Shown: positions 42,132 to 52,166, numbered from the stretch's first letter. The stretch: 64,000 nt of DNA from an uncultured Oscillospiraceae bacterium (GCA_934589145.1 CAKTNW010000006.1:33511-97510); one strand, 5' to 3'. Notes: generated from the sequence alone by a model not told the origin. A program made the numbers and translations.

Positions 42132-43454
42132 TTACTCCTCCCTTTCGCCCACCAGCTCGCCGTCCATGGCGCCGGTGACGCGTACCATCACGAAGTCGCC
42201 GGGATCCACGTCGGCCTCGCTGTTGAAATAGATATGTCCGTCGATATCGGGGCTTTCGGCGTAGCTGCGGCCCATATACTGCATGGACTGAGCATCGAAG
42301 CCCTCGCACAGCACCTCCACCAGGTCGCCCATGCGGCTCTCGTTGAAGTCGTCCATGATGCGGGACTGCACGTCCACCACCAGCTCGGCCCGGCGCTCCG
42401 CCTCGGCGGTGTCCACGCGGTTGGGCATCTCGGCGGCTTCGGTGCCCTCCTCTGGGGAGTAGGGGAACACGCCCGCCCGCTCAATATGGGTCTCACGCAG
42501 GAACTCGCACAGCTCGTTGAAGGCGGCCTCATCCTCATAGGGGAGGCCGGTGATGAGACTGGTGCGCAGCACCACACCGGGGATCCTGGCCCGCAGCTTC
42601 TCCATCAGCGCCAGCAGGCCCGCGTGGGTCTCGCGGCGGCGCATGGCCTTCAGGATAGTGTCGTTGCAGTGCTGGATAGGCATATCGATGTACTTGCAGA
42701 TCTTCGGCTCCGCCGCGATGGTGTCGATCAGCTCGTCGGTGATGGTGTCGGGATAGAGGTAGTGCAGGCGGACCCAGTGGAAGTCCAGCTTGCACAGCTC
42801 CCGCAGCAGCTCCGGCAGCTTCTTCTCATGATAGAGATCCACGCCGTAGCGGGTGATATCCTGGGCGATGACGATGCACTCCTTCACGCCGTCCGCCGCC
42901 AGGGCCCGCGCCTCGGTCAGGATGTCCTCCATGGGGCGGCTGCGGTAGCGGCCCCGCAGCTTGGGGATGATGCAGTAGGCGCAGCTGTTGGAACAGCCCT
43001 CGGCAATGCGCAGATAGGCGAAGTGGGTGGGGGTGGACAGCACCCGGGGCAGCTCCTCCACCGCGCCGTTGATGTCGCTGAAGTGGGTGCAGTCCTCGCC
43101 GGCCATCACCTGCTCCACGGCGGACACGATGTCGCCGTAGTCGGCGGTGCCCATCATGCCGTCGATCTCCGGCAGCTCCGTCAGCATTTCGTCCCGGTAG
43201 CGCTGGCTCAAGCAGCCGGTCACCAGGATCTTCTTCACCTCGCCCGCCGCCTTCAGCTCCGCGGCGGAGAGGATCGTCTCGATGGCCTCCGTCTTGGCGC
43301 TGTCGATAAAGCCGCAGGTGTTGATGACCACCACGTCGCTGCCGTTGACGTCCTCCTGCACGGTCATGCCGGCCTGCAGGCACATGGCCATCATCTGCTC
43401 CGTATTGACGCGGTTTTTGTCGCAGCCAAGGGAGATAAAGGATACTTTCATCAT
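42132..43454 (-). CDS. rimO: Ribosomal protein S12 methylthiotransferase RimO
   Basis: 440 residues from ATG-ATG at 43454. MTTase-domain cysteines are in SLGCDKNRVNTE, INTCGFIDSAK and VTGCLSQRY; the radical-SAM cluster is CSNSCAYC, followed by IPKLRGRYRSRP, the RimO-specific form. A C-terminal TRAM domain with an acidic end follows. It adds a methylthio group to the conserved Asp of ribosomal protein S12. GAGGAAA precedes the start; a longer frame upstream overlaps recX and is not used. Confidence 0.95.
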   Translation of the reverse strand: MMKVSFISLGCDKNRVNTEQMMAMCLQAGMTVQEDVNGSDVVVINTCGFIDSAKTEAIETILSAAELKAAGEVKKILVTGCLSQRYRDEMLTELPEIDGMMGTADYGDIVSAVEQVMAGEDCTHFSDINGAVEELPRVLSTPTHFAYLRIAEGCSNSCAYCIIPKLRGRYRSRPMEDILTEARALAADGVKECIVIAQDITRYGVDLYHEKKLPELLRELCKLDFHWVRLHYLYPDTITDELIDTIAAEPKICKYIDMPIQHCNDTILKAMRRRETHAGLLALMEKLRARIPGVVLRTSLITGLPYEDEAAFNELCEFLRETHIERAGVFPYSPEEGTEAAEMPNRVDTAEAERRAELVVDVQSRIMDDFNESRMGDLVEVLCEGFDAQSMQYMGRSYAESPDIDGHIYFNSEADVDPGDFVMVRVTGAMDGELVGEREE

Positions 43455-43465
43455 TTTCCTCGTTT

Positions 43466-44083
43466 CTATTCGTCGATTTCTTCGCCCAGGCGGTTCAGAG
43501 CCGGGCGGATGTCGCTCCAGGAGAAGCCCCGGCGCAGCAGGGCGTCGCTGAGCTTTTTCAGCGCGGCGCGGTCGGGCATTCTGCCGTTCAGCTTCTTGTG
43601 CAGAAAGCGGTCGATGGCGTCGGCGCTGTCGGGCAGTTGGGAAAGCGCGTCCTCCCACAGCTCGCGGGGGACGCCCCGCTTCTGCAGCTCCTGCCGCACG
43701 CGGCCCGAACCGTAGCCGGAGACGGCGTAGTGCCGGGCGATGACCCCGGCGTAGGCGGCGTCGTCCACCGCGCCCAGGGACGTCAGCCATTCCACCGCCT
43801 CCTCGGCGGTGTCAGGCGCGATGCCTTTACGGTTCAGCTTATCCGCCAGTTCCTTACGGGACATCATCCGGCCGGAGGCCAATTGGGCGGCCTTTACCCG
43901 GCCCTCTGACCGTTTGGCGGACGTCTCTAATTGTACCACAAGCTGGGGGGATAAGTCCATACCCGGATACAAGCCAAATTGCAGGAGCTCATGACCGGTG
44001 ATCCGGAGGGGGTCGCCCTCCTCCAGATACACCAGCACGCGCTCCTGCACATGTTTGGAATTTTCGATCCGTGTGATCCTCAT
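43466..44083 (-). CDS. recX: RecA regulator RecX
   Basis: 205 residues with three RecX helical repeats (for example [26 protein letters not shown] and [19 protein letters not shown] patterns) after an N-terminal extension of about 70 residues common to Firmicute forms. RecX binds and disassembles RecA filaments. It overlaps recA by 4 bp (ATGA). Confidence 0.92.
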   Translation of the reverse strand: MRITRIENSKHVQERVLVYLEEGDPLRITGHELLQFGLYPGMDLSPQLVVQLETSAKRSEGRVKAAQLASGRMMSRKELADKLNRKGIAPDTAEEAVEWLTSLGAVDDAAYAGVIARHYAVSGYGSGRVRQELQKRGVPRELWEDALSQLPDSADAIDRFLHKKLNGRMPDRAALKKLSDALLRRGFSWSDIRPALNRLGEEIDE

Positions 44084-45189
44084 TCGTCGCTGTCGTCAAA
44101 GTCGTCGGCAGAAACATCCACGGCGCGGCCCGCGGCACGGGCGGCGATCTTGGACTGGTTGCCCATCAGCTTATGGAAATTCTCGCGGACGTTCTTCTCC
44201 AGCGCCGCGGCGGCCTCGGGATTCTGGCGGAAGTACTCCTTGGCGGCGTCCTTACCCTGGCCCAGGCGGACATCTCCCAGGCTGAACCAGGAGCCGCTCT
44301 TCTGCACCAGATCCAGCTTGACGCCCAAATCGATGAGCTCACTGAGCTTGCTGATGCCCTCGCCGTACATGATGTCAAACTCCGCCTCACGGAAGGGAGG
44401 CGCCACCTTGTTCTTCACCACCTTGGCGCGAACGTGGTTGCCCACCACCTCGCCGCCGGCCTTGAGTGTCTCTACCCGGCGGACATCAATGCGGACGGAG
44501 GCGTAGAACTTCAGGGCCCGGCCGCCGGTGGTGACCTCGGGGTTGCCGTACATGACGCCCACCTTCTCGCGGAGCTGGTTGATGAAGATGACGATGGTAT
44601 TGGTCTTGTTGATGATGCCGGTCAGCTTGCGGAGGGCCTGGCTCATCAGGCGGGCGTGCAGGCCCACGAAGCTGTCGCCCATCTCGCCCTCGATCTCGGC
44701 GCGGGGCACCAGGGCCGCCACGGAGTCCACCACCACCACGTCGATGGCGCCGGAGCGCACCAGGGCCTCGGTGATCTCCAGGGCCTGCTCACCGGTGTCC
44801 GGCTGGGAGATCAGCATGTCCTCCACATTGACGCCCAGGGCCTTGGCATAGGTGGGATCCAGGGCATGCTCGGCGTCCACGAAGGCCACTTCGCCGCCCA
44901 TCTTCTGGGCCTCGGCCAGCACATGGAGGGCCAGGGTGGTCTTACCGGAGGATTCCGGGCCGTAGATCTCCACCACGCGGCCGCGGGGCAGGCCGCCGAT
45001 GCCCAGCGCCAGATCCAGCGCCAGGGAGCCGGTGGGGATGGCCTCTACATTGGCCACGTTGCCGTCGCCATAGCGCATGATGGAGCCCTTGCCATACATC
45101 TTCTCGATCTGCTGCATGGCGGTCTCGATCGCTTTTTTCTTATCGGAGTTGACGGCGCTTGCCGCCGGTGCTTCCTTCTTCGCTGCCAT
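44080..45189 (-). CDS. recA: Recombinase RecA
   Basis: 369 residues from the ATG at 45189 (MAAKKEAPA), preceded by GAGGAGAACCC. Walker [10 protein letters not shown] (residues 77-85), Walker [19 protein letters not shown], the L1 loop [16 protein letters not shown] and L2 around [19 protein letters not shown] are all intact, and the C-terminus is acidic. It carries out strand exchange and triggers LexA cleavage. No SOS box is obvious in the 25 bp gap before it, so its main promoter probably lies further upstream. Confidence 0.98.
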   Translation of the reverse strand: MAAKKEAPAASAVNSDKKKAIETAMQQIEKMYGKGSIMRYGDGNVANVEAIPTGSLALDLALGIGGLPRGRVVEIYGPESSGKTTLALHVLAEAQKMGGEVAFVDAEHALDPTYAKALGVNVEDMLISQPDTGEQALEITEALVRSGAIDVVVVDSVAALVPRAEIEGEMGDSFVGLHARLMSQALRKLTGIINKTNTIVIFINQLREKVGVMYGNPEVTTGGRALKFYASVRIDVRRVETLKAGGEVVGNHVRAKVVKNKVAPPFREAEFDIMYGEGISKLSELIDLGVKLDLVQKSGSWFSLGDVRLGQGKDAAKEYFRQNPEAAAALEKNVRENFHKLMGNQSKIAARAAGRAVDVSADDFDDSDE

Positions 45190-45214
45190 GGGTTCTCCTC
45201 CTTTTATCTCTCCG

Positions 45215-46093
45215 TCATTCGGTATCAAATACGCTTTCATGAAGGGTGCCGTATACCACGCGGGGAATGCCCGCCGTGTCCGGCACCACCTCGATATCGC
45301 CGAAGCCCTGGGCGCGCATGATGCGCAACACGTCGTCGGCCTGGCCGATGCCCACCTCGAAATACAGGCGGCTGCCGGGGTGCAGGGCCGTGCGCCATTT
45401 GTCGCTGATGGCCCGGTAGAAGTCCAGGCCGTCGTCGCCGCCCTTCAGGGCCGTCATGGGCTCGTAGTCCCGGACGGACACGTCCAGTCCCGGGATGTCG
45501 CCGTCGGGGATGTAGGGCGGGTTGCTGACGATGCAGTCAAACTCGCCGAAACGGGGCGGCGGGTCGTCAAGGGCATTCACTTGCCAAGGCATCACCTGGG
45601 CCGTCAGGCCGCAGCGGCGGATGTTCTGGCGGCAGACCCGCAGGGCGTCCTCCATCAGCTCGCCCAGCACCACATGGCTGCCGGGGCAGAATTTCGCCAC
45701 CGCCAGACCCACGCAGCCGCTTCCGGCGCACAGATCCAGCACACGGGGCTCGTCCAGGGTCTTTACAAAGCCGATGGCCTGCTCCGCCAGCACCTCGGTA
45801 TCGGTGCGGGGGATCAGCACGCTCTCGTTGACGTCCAGATCCATGCCACAGAAGCTCCACTCGCCGATGAGATAGGCCAGGGGCTCCCCCGCCAGGTGGC
45901 GGCGCATCAGGGCGCGGGCACGCTCTTCCACGTCCTGGGGGACGTACAGGCGGCTGTCACGCAGCAGCTCCTGCCGGGTCTTTCCGGCGGCGAAAGCCAC
46001 CAGCTCCCGCGCCTCCAGCGTGGCGGCGTCGATGCCGGAGCGGTGCAGCTCCTGCCGGATATCCATATACAAATTGTTATATGTTGTCGCCAT
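45215..46093 (-). CDS. prmC: Release factor glutamine methyltransferase PrmC
   Basis: 292 residues. SAM motif I is [17 protein letters not shown] and the diagnostic substrate loop is [13 protein letters not shown]. The N-terminal helical domain contains [12 protein letters not shown] and [20 protein letters not shown]. PrmC methylates the GGQ glutamine of release factors. It lies between DUF1385 and recA. Confidence 0.94.
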   Translation of the reverse strand: MATTYNNLYMDIRQELHRSGIDAATLEARELVAFAAGKTRQELLRDSRLYVPQDVEERARALMRRHLAGEPLAYLIGEWSFCGMDLDVNESVLIPRTDTEVLAEQAIGFVKTLDEPRVLDLCAGSGCVGLAVAKFCPGSHVVLGELMEDALRVCRQNIRRCGLTAQVMPWQVNALDDPPPRFGEFDCIVSNPPYIPDGDIPGLDVSVRDYEPMTALKGGDDGLDFYRAISDKWRTALHPGSRLYFEVGIGQADDVLRIMRAQGFGDIEVVPDTAGIPRVVYGTLHESVFDTE

Positions 46094-46130
46094 AATACGA
46101 ATTGTTGTCAGTTTTGTCGATTTTGACCCT

Positions 46131-47081
46131 TTACCACTTGTCCTTGCCCTGCTCCTCCGGCAGCACCAGCTTCATGGCCTCGATGGCCACCTCCAGCATG
46201 GAGTCGTCCGGCTCGTTGGTGGTGAAGTTCTGCATCCACATGCCGGGGGCGGACAGGATCCGGGTCAGCTTATTGTCATGGGCGCCCACGGCGCGGTTGA
46301 ACTCATAGGTGATGCCCACCACAGGCACCAGCAGCAGCAGCTTCACGCCGATGCGCACCCAGATATTCTGCCAGTTGATGTAGGGGAACACGAGGCTGGA
46401 CACCAGGATGGAGACGATGATCACCACAAACAGGAAGCTGGTGCCGCAGCGGGGATGGTGCTTTGGCTGGATGCGGGCGTTTTCCACCGTCAGGGGCAGG
46501 CCCGCCTCGTAGCAGAAGATGGTTTTATGCTCGGCCCCGTGGTAGCAGAACACCCGGCGCACGTCCTTCTGCTTGGAGCACAGGATGAGATAGGCCAGGA
46601 AGATCAGCACCTTCACCACGCCCTCGATCAGATTGTGGAGGGCGGCGCTCTGGGCGTGGAACAGCCCGGCGATGAAGGTGGGCAGCAGCATGAACAGCAC
46701 CAGCGTCATGCCCAGGGACAGGATCACCGAGAAGGCCACCAGCACATTCTGCAGCTTTTCCGCCGGGACATGCTTTTCCAGCCACTGGTCGAACTTGCTG
46801 GGCTGGGTGCTCTCGTCATCGGGGAAGTAATCCGCCGAGAACATCAGCGCCTTGACGCCGGTGATGATAGAGCTGATGAAGGTGGCCATGCCCCGGATGA
46901 TGGGCCAGCCCAGAATGGGGAATTTATCCTTGATGAATTTCCGCTCTGTCACCTTGGTGACCAGCCCCTCGGGGGCGCGGACGACGATGGCGTCCTTCTC
47001 CGGCCCGCGCATGAGGATGCCCTCGATCAGCGCCTGGCCGCCGATGGTGGTGCGGAAGGTTTCTTGCTTTTTTTCTGCCAT
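46131..47081 (-). CDS. DUF1385 membrane protein
   Basis: 316 residues with about four helices. The family signature is at the N-terminus (TIGGQALIEGILMRGPEKDAIVVR) and in the later YHGAEHKTIFCYE and HPRCGTSFLFVV. The cluster DUF1385-prmC is conserved in Clostridia, often next to rpmE and prfA. Function is unknown, although the metal-like His/Cys positions in YHGAEHK suggest a catalytic or binding site. Confidence 0.92.
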   Translation of the reverse strand: MAEKKQETFRTTIGGQALIEGILMRGPEKDAIVVRAPEGLVTKVTERKFIKDKFPILGWPIIRGMATFISSIITGVKALMFSADYFPDDESTQPSKFDQWLEKHVPAEKLQNVLVAFSVILSLGMTLVLFMLLPTFIAGLFHAQSAALHNLIEGVVKVLIFLAYLILCSKQKDVRRVFCYHGAEHKTIFCYEAGLPLTVENARIQPKHHPRCGTSFLFVVIIVSILVSSLVFPYINWQNIWVRIGVKLLLLVPVVGITYEFNRAVGAHDNKLTRILSAPGMWMQNFTTNEPDDSMLEVAIEAMKLVLPEEQGKDKW

Positions 47082-47098
47082 GGTGTTCCTTTCTTACA

Positions 47099-47126
47099 AG
47101 TATAGCACAATTTTTTCAGATTGCAA
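47099..47126 (-). promoter_or_regulatory. Internal promoter ahead of DUF1385-prmC-recA
   Basis: TTGCAA (47121-47126), 16-bp spacer, TATACT (47099-47104) in the 56-bp gap after the histidine kinase gene. It would drive the recA run independently of the two-component genes. Confidence 0.7.
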
Positions 47127-47137
47127 CACTTGTTCTA

Positions 47138-48631
47138 TCAATTCTTTTCCTTTTCGTGGTGAGCCCGGTGCCCGATGGGCAGGCGGATGGTGACGATGCA
47201 GCCGCCGCCCTTGGCGTTGCCGATGGCCAGCGTGCCGCCGTGAAGGCGGATGATCTCGTCGCACACCGCAAGGCCGATGCCGCTGCCCCGGGCCTTGGAG
47301 GAGCCCTTATAGAACTTCTCCTTCACATGGGGCAGATCCTCCGCCGGGATGCCGTGGCCGTAATCGCGGATGGTGATGATATAGTGATTGCCCCGGCGCG
47401 CCAGCCGCGCCTCGATCCGCTTGCCGCTGCCGCCGTGCTTGGCGGCGTTGTCCAGCACGTTGCAGAATACCTGCTTCAGCCGCTCGGAGTCTCCGGTGAT
47501 GGGCTCGTCATACATACCGTCGCAGTGGTACTCCAGCTGGATGCCCTGCTGCTTGAAGATCTCGTGATAGGTATACACCGCATCCTCGAACTCCGCCTGC
47601 AGGTCTACCTGCTCCAGATGCAGGGTAAAGCGCCCGTCGGCGATCTTGGAGAAGTCCAGCAGCTCCTCCACCATATTGGTCAGGCGGCCGGACTCCTTCA
47701 CGATGATGCTCAGGCCCCGGCGCAGGGATTCCGGGTCGCCGCCCTCGTCCGCCAGCAGCGTCTCGCCCCAGCCGTTGATGGCCGTCAGCGGCGTGCGCAG
47801 CTCGTGGGACACGGAGGAGATGAACTCCGACTGCAGCTTCTCGTTTTCGCCGATCTTCAGGGACATGTCGTTGATGTTATCCACCAGCTCACCCATCTCG
47901 TCGGCGTAGCGGTTGGGGATCTGATAGCCGTAGCTGCCGCCGGAGATCTGTTTGGCCGCCTCGCTGACGGCGGAAATGGGGGCCACCACATTGTTGATCA
48001 GCAGCAGGCTGGAGATGACGATGACGAAGATCACCGCCGCCATGATGGCCAGGATGATCAGCACCGTCAGCAGCACCTGGCTGTCCAGATTCCGGGTGGC
48101 GGTGACGAAACGCATGACGCCCACCACGCGGCCATTGAATTTCAAAAGGCCAGAGGCGGCAATGATCTTTTCTCCCGTGGTGGGATCCACGCCGCGGAAG
48201 CTTTTGACCTGGCCGCTGTTGAGGGCATCTGTGATGTCCTTTGTGCCGGGGACGGAGCCCACCATCAGGCTGCGGGTGGAGACCTCCACATGGCCGTTGT
48301 GGTCAATGAATTGCAGCTCGATCTTGTCGCTGTCCTCGAAGCTGTTGGCGTAGAGGGTGGCGCTGCGGTAATACTCGTCATAGCTGGTCATGGCGTAGTT
48401 ATTGAAATACTCCGCGCCGGCGTTGGCCTTGGCCTCCAGCGCGCTGCGGGCATTGGCGTAGTAGTTGCTGCCCAGAGCGATGGAGACCAGCGCCGCGATC
48501 AGCACCAGAATGGTGATGACCGGCAGGATACTGCTGATGATCCAACGGCGGCGCAGGCCGATGGCCCGCCTGGGCTGGGCCGTCTGCTCCGGCAGTCCGG
48601 TCAGCTTTGTCAGCTTTGTCAGCTTTGTCAC
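47138..48631 (-). CDS. Sensor histidine kinase with HAMP domain
   Basis: 497 residues from a GTG start (GGGAGGGAGACCT upstream). TM1 is about 31-53, an extracellular Cache-like domain about 54-184, TM2 about 187-211, and HAMP follows (to about 265). The H-box is SSVSHELRTPL (His276), the N-box is FCNVLDNAAKHGG, and G1/G2 boxes are DYGHGIP and GSGIGLAVC. It autophosphorylates and passes phosphate to the response regulator encoded just upstream. The first nine residues come from three copies of a 9-bp repeat (TKL-TKL-TKL). Confidence 0.94.
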   Translation of the reverse strand: MTKLTKLTKLTGLPEQTAQPRRAIGLRRRWIISSILPVITILVLIAALVSIALGSNYYANARSALEAKANAGAEYFNNYAMTSYDEYYRSATLYANSFEDSDKIELQFIDHNGHVEVSTRSLMVGSVPGTKDITDALNSGQVKSFRGVDPTTGEKIIAASGLLKFNGRVVGVMRFVTATRNLDSQVLLTVLIILAIMAAVIFVIVISSLLLINNVVAPISAVSEAAKQISGGSYGYQIPNRYADEMGELVDNINDMSLKIGENEKLQSEFISSVSHELRTPLTAINGWGETLLADEGGDPESLRRGLSIIVKESGRLTNMVEELLDFSKIADGRFTLHLEQVDLQAEFEDAVYTYHEIFKQQGIQLEYHCDGMYDEPITGDSERLKQVFCNVLDNAAKHGGSGKRIEARLARRGNHYIITIRDYGHGIPAEDLPHVKEKFYKGSSKARGSGIGLAVCDEIIRLHGGTLAIGNAKGGGCIVTIRLPIGHRAHHEKEKN

Positions 48632-48664
48632 AGGTCTCCCTCCCTTCCGGTTTGTAGGCGGCGC

Positions 48665-49354
48665 TTACTCGCCCCATTTATAGCCAAAGCCCCACACCGT
48701 GGTGATATAGGTGGGATTGGCGGTGTCATCCTCGATCTTCAGCCGCAGACGGCGGATGTTCACGTCCACGATCTTCAGCTCGCCGAAGTAGTCGTGGCCC
48801 CATACGGTATCCAGGATCTCCTCGCGGCTGAGGGCCTTGCCGGGATTCTCCATAAACAGCTTCATCAGGCCGTATTCCACCTGGGTCAGCTTCACCCGCT
48901 GGCCGTTCTTTTCCAGCGTGCGGTTCCGCAGATTCAGGGTAAAGGGCGGGCTGGTCAGCTCGCCGGATTTCTCCTCCGGCTCTACGCCGCCGCTGCGGCG
49001 CATCAGAGCGTCCACACGGGCCGTCAGTTCGGCCGGAGAGAAGGGCTTGGTCACATAGTCGTCGGCGCCGGTCATCAGGCCGGTCACCTTGTCCATCTCC
49101 TGGGAGCGGGCCGTCAGCATGATGATGCCGATGTTGGCGTCGTTGGCACGCAGGCGGCGGCATACCTCGAACCCGTCGATGCCGGGCAGCATCACGTCCA
49201 GCAGCGCTACCCGGATATCCTTCTGGGCCTTCAGCTTTTCCAATGCCTCCTCGCCGCTTTCCGCCTCGACCACTTCGTAGCCGGCGCGGCGCAGATTGAT
49301 CACGATAAAGCCGCGGATATTGGCTTCATCCTCCAATACCAGTACCTTTCGCAT
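48665..49354 (-). CDS. OmpR-family response regulator
   Basis: 229 residues. Receiver domain with acidic pocket VLEDEAN, phospho-acceptor LLDVMLPGIDG (Asp53) and conserved VTKPF (Lys103), then a winged-helix OmpR domain with LTQVEYGLMKLFMENPGKALSREE and VDVNIRRLRLKIEDD, ending in TTVWGFGYKW. It should be the partner of the kinase encoded 33 bp downstream. GAAAGGAGAG lies before the ATG. Confidence 0.96.
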   Translation of the reverse strand: MRKVLVLEDEANIRGFIVINLRRAGYEVVEAESGEEALEKLKAQKDIRVALLDVMLPGIDGFEVCRRLRANDANIGIIMLTARSQEMDKVTGLMTGADDYVTKPFSPAELTARVDALMRRSGGVEPEEKSGELTSPPFTLNLRNRTLEKNGQRVKLTQVEYGLMKLFMENPGKALSREEILDTVWGHDYFGELKIVDVNIRRLRLKIEDDTANPTYITTVWGFGYKWGE

Positions 49355-49377
49355 AGACTCTCCTTTCCTCCCACCCC

Positions 49378-50691
49378 TCAGCTGTTGGAGGGCTGCCACG
49401 CGCTGATGGCCAGATGGAAGCTGTCCTTGAGCTGCTGTACGTCCATACCGTACAGGCTGGCATCCTGATACAGCTCCGCCGCGAAGATCGTGCCGGGCTG
49501 GCGCCACAGGATAAAGCGGTCGCCCATATTGGCGCGGTTCTCGCGGTTTTCGTTGGTGATGGTGTACATCGCCAGCACCGCCGTGTCGTCCACATACAAG
49601 GTGACCTGGTTCTCTCCGGCCACCGTTTCCTCCGACTCCGCCCGGACACGGCCCCGCCAGTTGTCCGGCAATTGCAGATACCAGCCGCCGCTCTGGCTGT
49701 GATAGGTCTGCGCCACCAGGCGGTTCCGGCCGGTACGGCTGTACTGCCGCCACAGGGTCAGCGTATCGTTTCCGGTACCCTCTTCGTCGGGGAAGGGTAC
49801 CTCGGTAATGCCGTCGTCATTGACATCCTGGGGGATCAGCTGGCGGTATGGCTGGATCACCTCGGATTTTCCCGTGGCGGTATCCATCGTCAGGTTCACC
49901 AGCGCGTTGCGGTTCTCCCACGTCAGGATATCGGTCACGGCCTTTCCGTTGTCTGTCACGCCTGTGATAAACACCGCCGTTTTTCCGGCCATCAGCGTTC
50001 CCTTGACCACGCTGCCGCGGGCCAGCTCCGGCATGGTGCTGGACAGGCCGCAGCGATAGGCCACCGCCAGAATATTGGTCTGCCAGGTATAGACCTCCGC
50101 CACCGGCGTACCGTCGTTATCGCTGCGCATGACGAACAGGGCGGGCGGATCGTAGGAATTGAGCGCCTGCACCACAAAGCGGGCGTAGCCGCTGCTCATC
50201 AGGGGGATGGCCTCGCGGCCGATGTTGTACACTGCCACGGTCTGTACGGTGCTGCTGATCTTCCAGCCCACCACCAGCTCGTTCCGGCCGTCGCCGGTCA
50301 GATCCTCATAGTACACGCTGTCGATGCTGCTGCCGCTGCTCTCGACTGTGCACAGCTGCTCATAGCTTTCGTTCAGCTTTTCAAACACCAGGATCTTCAG
50401 CGGCTTCTCGTCGCCGGTTTTGCGGAGAAATACCACCGCCTCCTGGGTCTCATCACCGTTGAGATCCACCATCTGCACCGACTGGATGTTCTGGCCCGCC
50501 GTGGGGGCGGCGTACTCATAGCCCTCGGAGATCAGCTGCTCGATCTGCTGGCTCAGGCCGGTGTATTCATCCGGCACCCGGGGCAGGGTAAACATATCCT
50601 CCACAGAATTATCCATGCCGCACGCACTCAGCACCCACACCAGTGCCGTCAGCATCCACACCAGCGCGATGCGCCGGATCGTTTTTTTCAC
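49378..50691 (-). CDS. Lipoprotein with FG-GAP/VCBS-like calcium repeats
   Basis: 437 residues from a GTG start at 50691 with AGGGAGGGG upstream. Lipobox WVLSACG (Cys about 24). Three calcium-loop motifs occur: DLNGDETQEAVV, DLTGDGRNELVV and DVNDDGITEVPF, as in beta-propeller FG-GAP/VCBS proteins. It is the first gene of the two-component operon, so it may be a surface sensor or a product controlled by the system. No enzyme signature is seen. Confidence 0.82.
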   Translation of the reverse strand: MKKTIRRIALVWMLTALVWVLSACGMDNSVEDMFTLPRVPDEYTGLSQQIEQLISEGYEYAAPTAGQNIQSVQMVDLNGDETQEAVVFLRKTGDEKPLKILVFEKLNESYEQLCTVESSGSSIDSVYYEDLTGDGRNELVVGWKISSTVQTVAVYNIGREAIPLMSSGYARFVVQALNSYDPPALFVMRSDNDGTPVAEVYTWQTNILAVAYRCGLSSTMPELARGSVVKGTLMAGKTAVFITGVTDNGKAVTDILTWENRNALVNLTMDTATGKSEVIQPYRQLIPQDVNDDGITEVPFPDEEGTGNDTLTLWRQYSRTGRNRLVAQTYHSQSGGWYLQLPDNWRGRVRAESEETVAGENQVTLYVDDTAVLAMYTITNENRENRANMGDRFILWRQPGTIFAAELYQDASLYGMDVQQLKDSFHLAISAWQPSNS

Positions 50692-50823
50692 ACCTGTCCC
50701 CTCCCTTCACGCGACGGCCCTTGGAAGCCGTCACATACCTTTTCAATGGTATCATATCACATCTCCCCCTCTTTTGGTAGTCCCAGTTTTTTGTTTTCCA
50801 CCGGATTTACAGTAAATTTACAC

Positions 50824-50852
50824 TTGCAATTACCGCTGTTGTCCGGTATAAT
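50824..50852 (+). promoter_or_regulatory. Promoter of tRNA-Leu
   Basis: TTGCAA (50824-50829), 17-bp spacer, TATAAT (50847-50852), 14 bp before the tRNA 5' end. Confidence 0.85.
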
Positions 50853-50866
50853 ATCTCTGTTCCAAT

Positions 50867-50953
50867 GCCGGTGTGATGGAATTGGTAGACGTAGTGGACT
50901 CAAAATCCACCGCTGGCGACAGCGTACCGGTTCGAGTCCGGTCACCGGCACCA
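50867..50953 (+). tRNA. tRNA-Leu (CAA)
   Basis: An 87-nt class II tRNA. The acceptor arm GCCGGTG pairs with CACCGGC, the anticodon loop is CTCAAAA with anticodon CAA flanked by stem GTGGA/TCCAC, a long variable arm follows (CGCTGGCGACAGCG), and the T arm is CCGGTTCGAGTCCGG. The 3' CCA is encoded. Confidence 0.97.
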
Positions 50954-50957
50954 GAAG

Positions 50958-50987
50958 CGCCCGACCTCCTGTGAGGCCGGGCGTTTT
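50958..50987 (+). terminator. Terminator of tRNA-Leu
   Basis: CGCCCGACCTC / GAGGCCGGGCG stem, one mismatch, then TTTTCTC. It starts 5 bp after the tRNA. Confidence 0.85.
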
Positions 50988-51125
50988 CTCTGCTTGCTTT
51001 GTTAGTTTTACTGTTACCCGTTATAACATTCCATAGCTTTACTTTTCTTGTTAAATATTCTACTATATAGACACAACAAGAAAACAACACCCCACATAAA
51101 ACTACTTACTAAGGAGGAAACTACC

Positions 51126-51356
51126 ATGAAAAACATCTCTACTTACATCATGATCTCCATCGTCTCCCTCGTGCTGGTGGTGGCGACCGCCTTTTTGATG
51201 ACCGCTGCCGACGCTCCCATCCGCGAAGCCGGTTACTATCTGCCGCTGCTGCTGGGCGCCGTGTTCACCTGGAGCACCGCCAAGGCCAACCTGATGGAGC
51301 GTGACCGCGAGATCCGCAGCAACCGCGTCTTCACTCCCAGCCACGCCGCCGCGTAA
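51126..51356 (+). CDS. Small two-helix membrane protein
   Basis: 76 residues: a helix at about 6-28 (YIMISIVSLVLVVATAFLM) and a second at about 40-55, then a charged, probably cytoplasmic tail (NLMERDREIRSNR). I do not recognise the family. AAGGAGG is well placed before the ATG at 51126; an upstream ATG has no ribosome site. It lies alone between the tRNA and a perfect hairpin terminator. Confidence 0.75.
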   Translation: MKNISTYIMISIVSLVLVVATAFLMTAADAPIREAGYYLPLLLGAVFTWSTAKANLMERDREIRSNRVFTPSHAAA

Positions 51357-51390
51357 CACTTACCTGACCATCTGTTTTCTCTCTCAAATA

Positions 51391-51432
51391 AACAAGCAGC
51401 GCCCGGGTCATATGACCCGGGCGCTGCTTGTT
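51391..51432 (+). terminator. 42-bp perfect palindromic terminator
   Basis: A perfect inverted repeat (AACAAGCAGCGCCCGGGTCA, TA centre, and the complement) ending in TTGTTTCTG, 34 bp after the small membrane protein gene. Confidence 0.75.
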
Positions 51433-51446
51433 TCTGGGGAAACATC

Positions 51447-51475
51447 TTGTTTTTTCAAGCGGCTGCTGATACAAT
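51447..51475 (+). promoter_or_regulatory. Promoter of the membrane protein at 51517
   Basis: TTGTTT (51447-51452), 17-bp spacer, TACAAT (51470-51475). Confidence 0.6.
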
Positions 51476-51516
51476 ACCTGTATCTTACGATCTATTTGCT
51501 CGACAAGGGAAAGCCT

Positions 51517-52125
51517 ATGCGTTACGGATTCTACTACCTTTTATTCTTCGTGGGGGCGCCGCTGGTATTGTGGCTGCTTCTGAGAAAGCGCCCCATCTGG
51601 GCCCGGCGCTGGTTCCGGGCAAGTGCGGTCGCCCTCATTCTTGCACTGGGCGCCGCCCTGGCGCTTATCCCGCGGAAAAGCGTACAGACCTATTCCTCTC
51701 CGGAGGAGGCGTTCCGGTATAAGAATCAAGGCGAGATCCTGCTGGTTCTGGAGGGCGAACAGAGCGCCTATGTGATCGCGCAGCAATCGGGCAGCACCTA
51801 CGCGTATGATCTCGTTGCCCGTGACGGTGATATGTGGCGTCCTGTCACCGGCGTATCCGCGAATCCCACCGTTATCACCAGCGGCTCCGCCGTGATCCGC
51901 ATATACCGATATGACAAGACCGGGGACTACTACCTCTCTGTCACGGATGGCGGCGGGCAGAATGTGACGGTGTCGGATAACTGCGGCTCTCTATTCCACC
52001 GGATTGGCGATACCTACGCGGTCTCCGGCGGTACGTTTTCGGCGTATACCTATTACGCCTATGTGCCTGATCTGGATGACGCGTATCAGCTTACGATCAA
52101 CGGACGGGCGGTCACGCTTGCGTAG
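51517..52125 (+). CDS. Membrane-anchored protein of unknown function
   Basis: 202 residues from the ATG at 51517 (MRYGFYYLLFF). Two N-terminal helices (about 4-20 and 28-46) are followed by an extracellular beta-rich domain with two similar halves, each with a tyrosine-rich strand (SAYVIAQQSGSTYAYDLVA; AVSGGTFSAYTYYAYVPD). The frame is open much further upstream, but that would read through the 42-bp terminator. Not recognised. It is the last chromosomal gene before the disrupted tRNA. Confidence 0.7.
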   Translation: MRYGFYYLLFFVGAPLVLWLLLRKRPIWARRWFRASAVALILALGAALALIPRKSVQTYSSPEEAFRYKNQGEILLVLEGEQSAYVIAQQSGSTYAYDLVARDGDMWRPVTGVSANPTVITSGSAVIRIYRYDKTGDYYLSVTDGGGQNVTVSDNCGSLFHRIGDTYAVSGGTFSAYTYYAYVPDLDDAYQLTINGRAVTLA

Positions 52126-52166
52126 GGTATTCCAAGTGAATTTTCTCGTATAAAAGTGCAAAGAAA

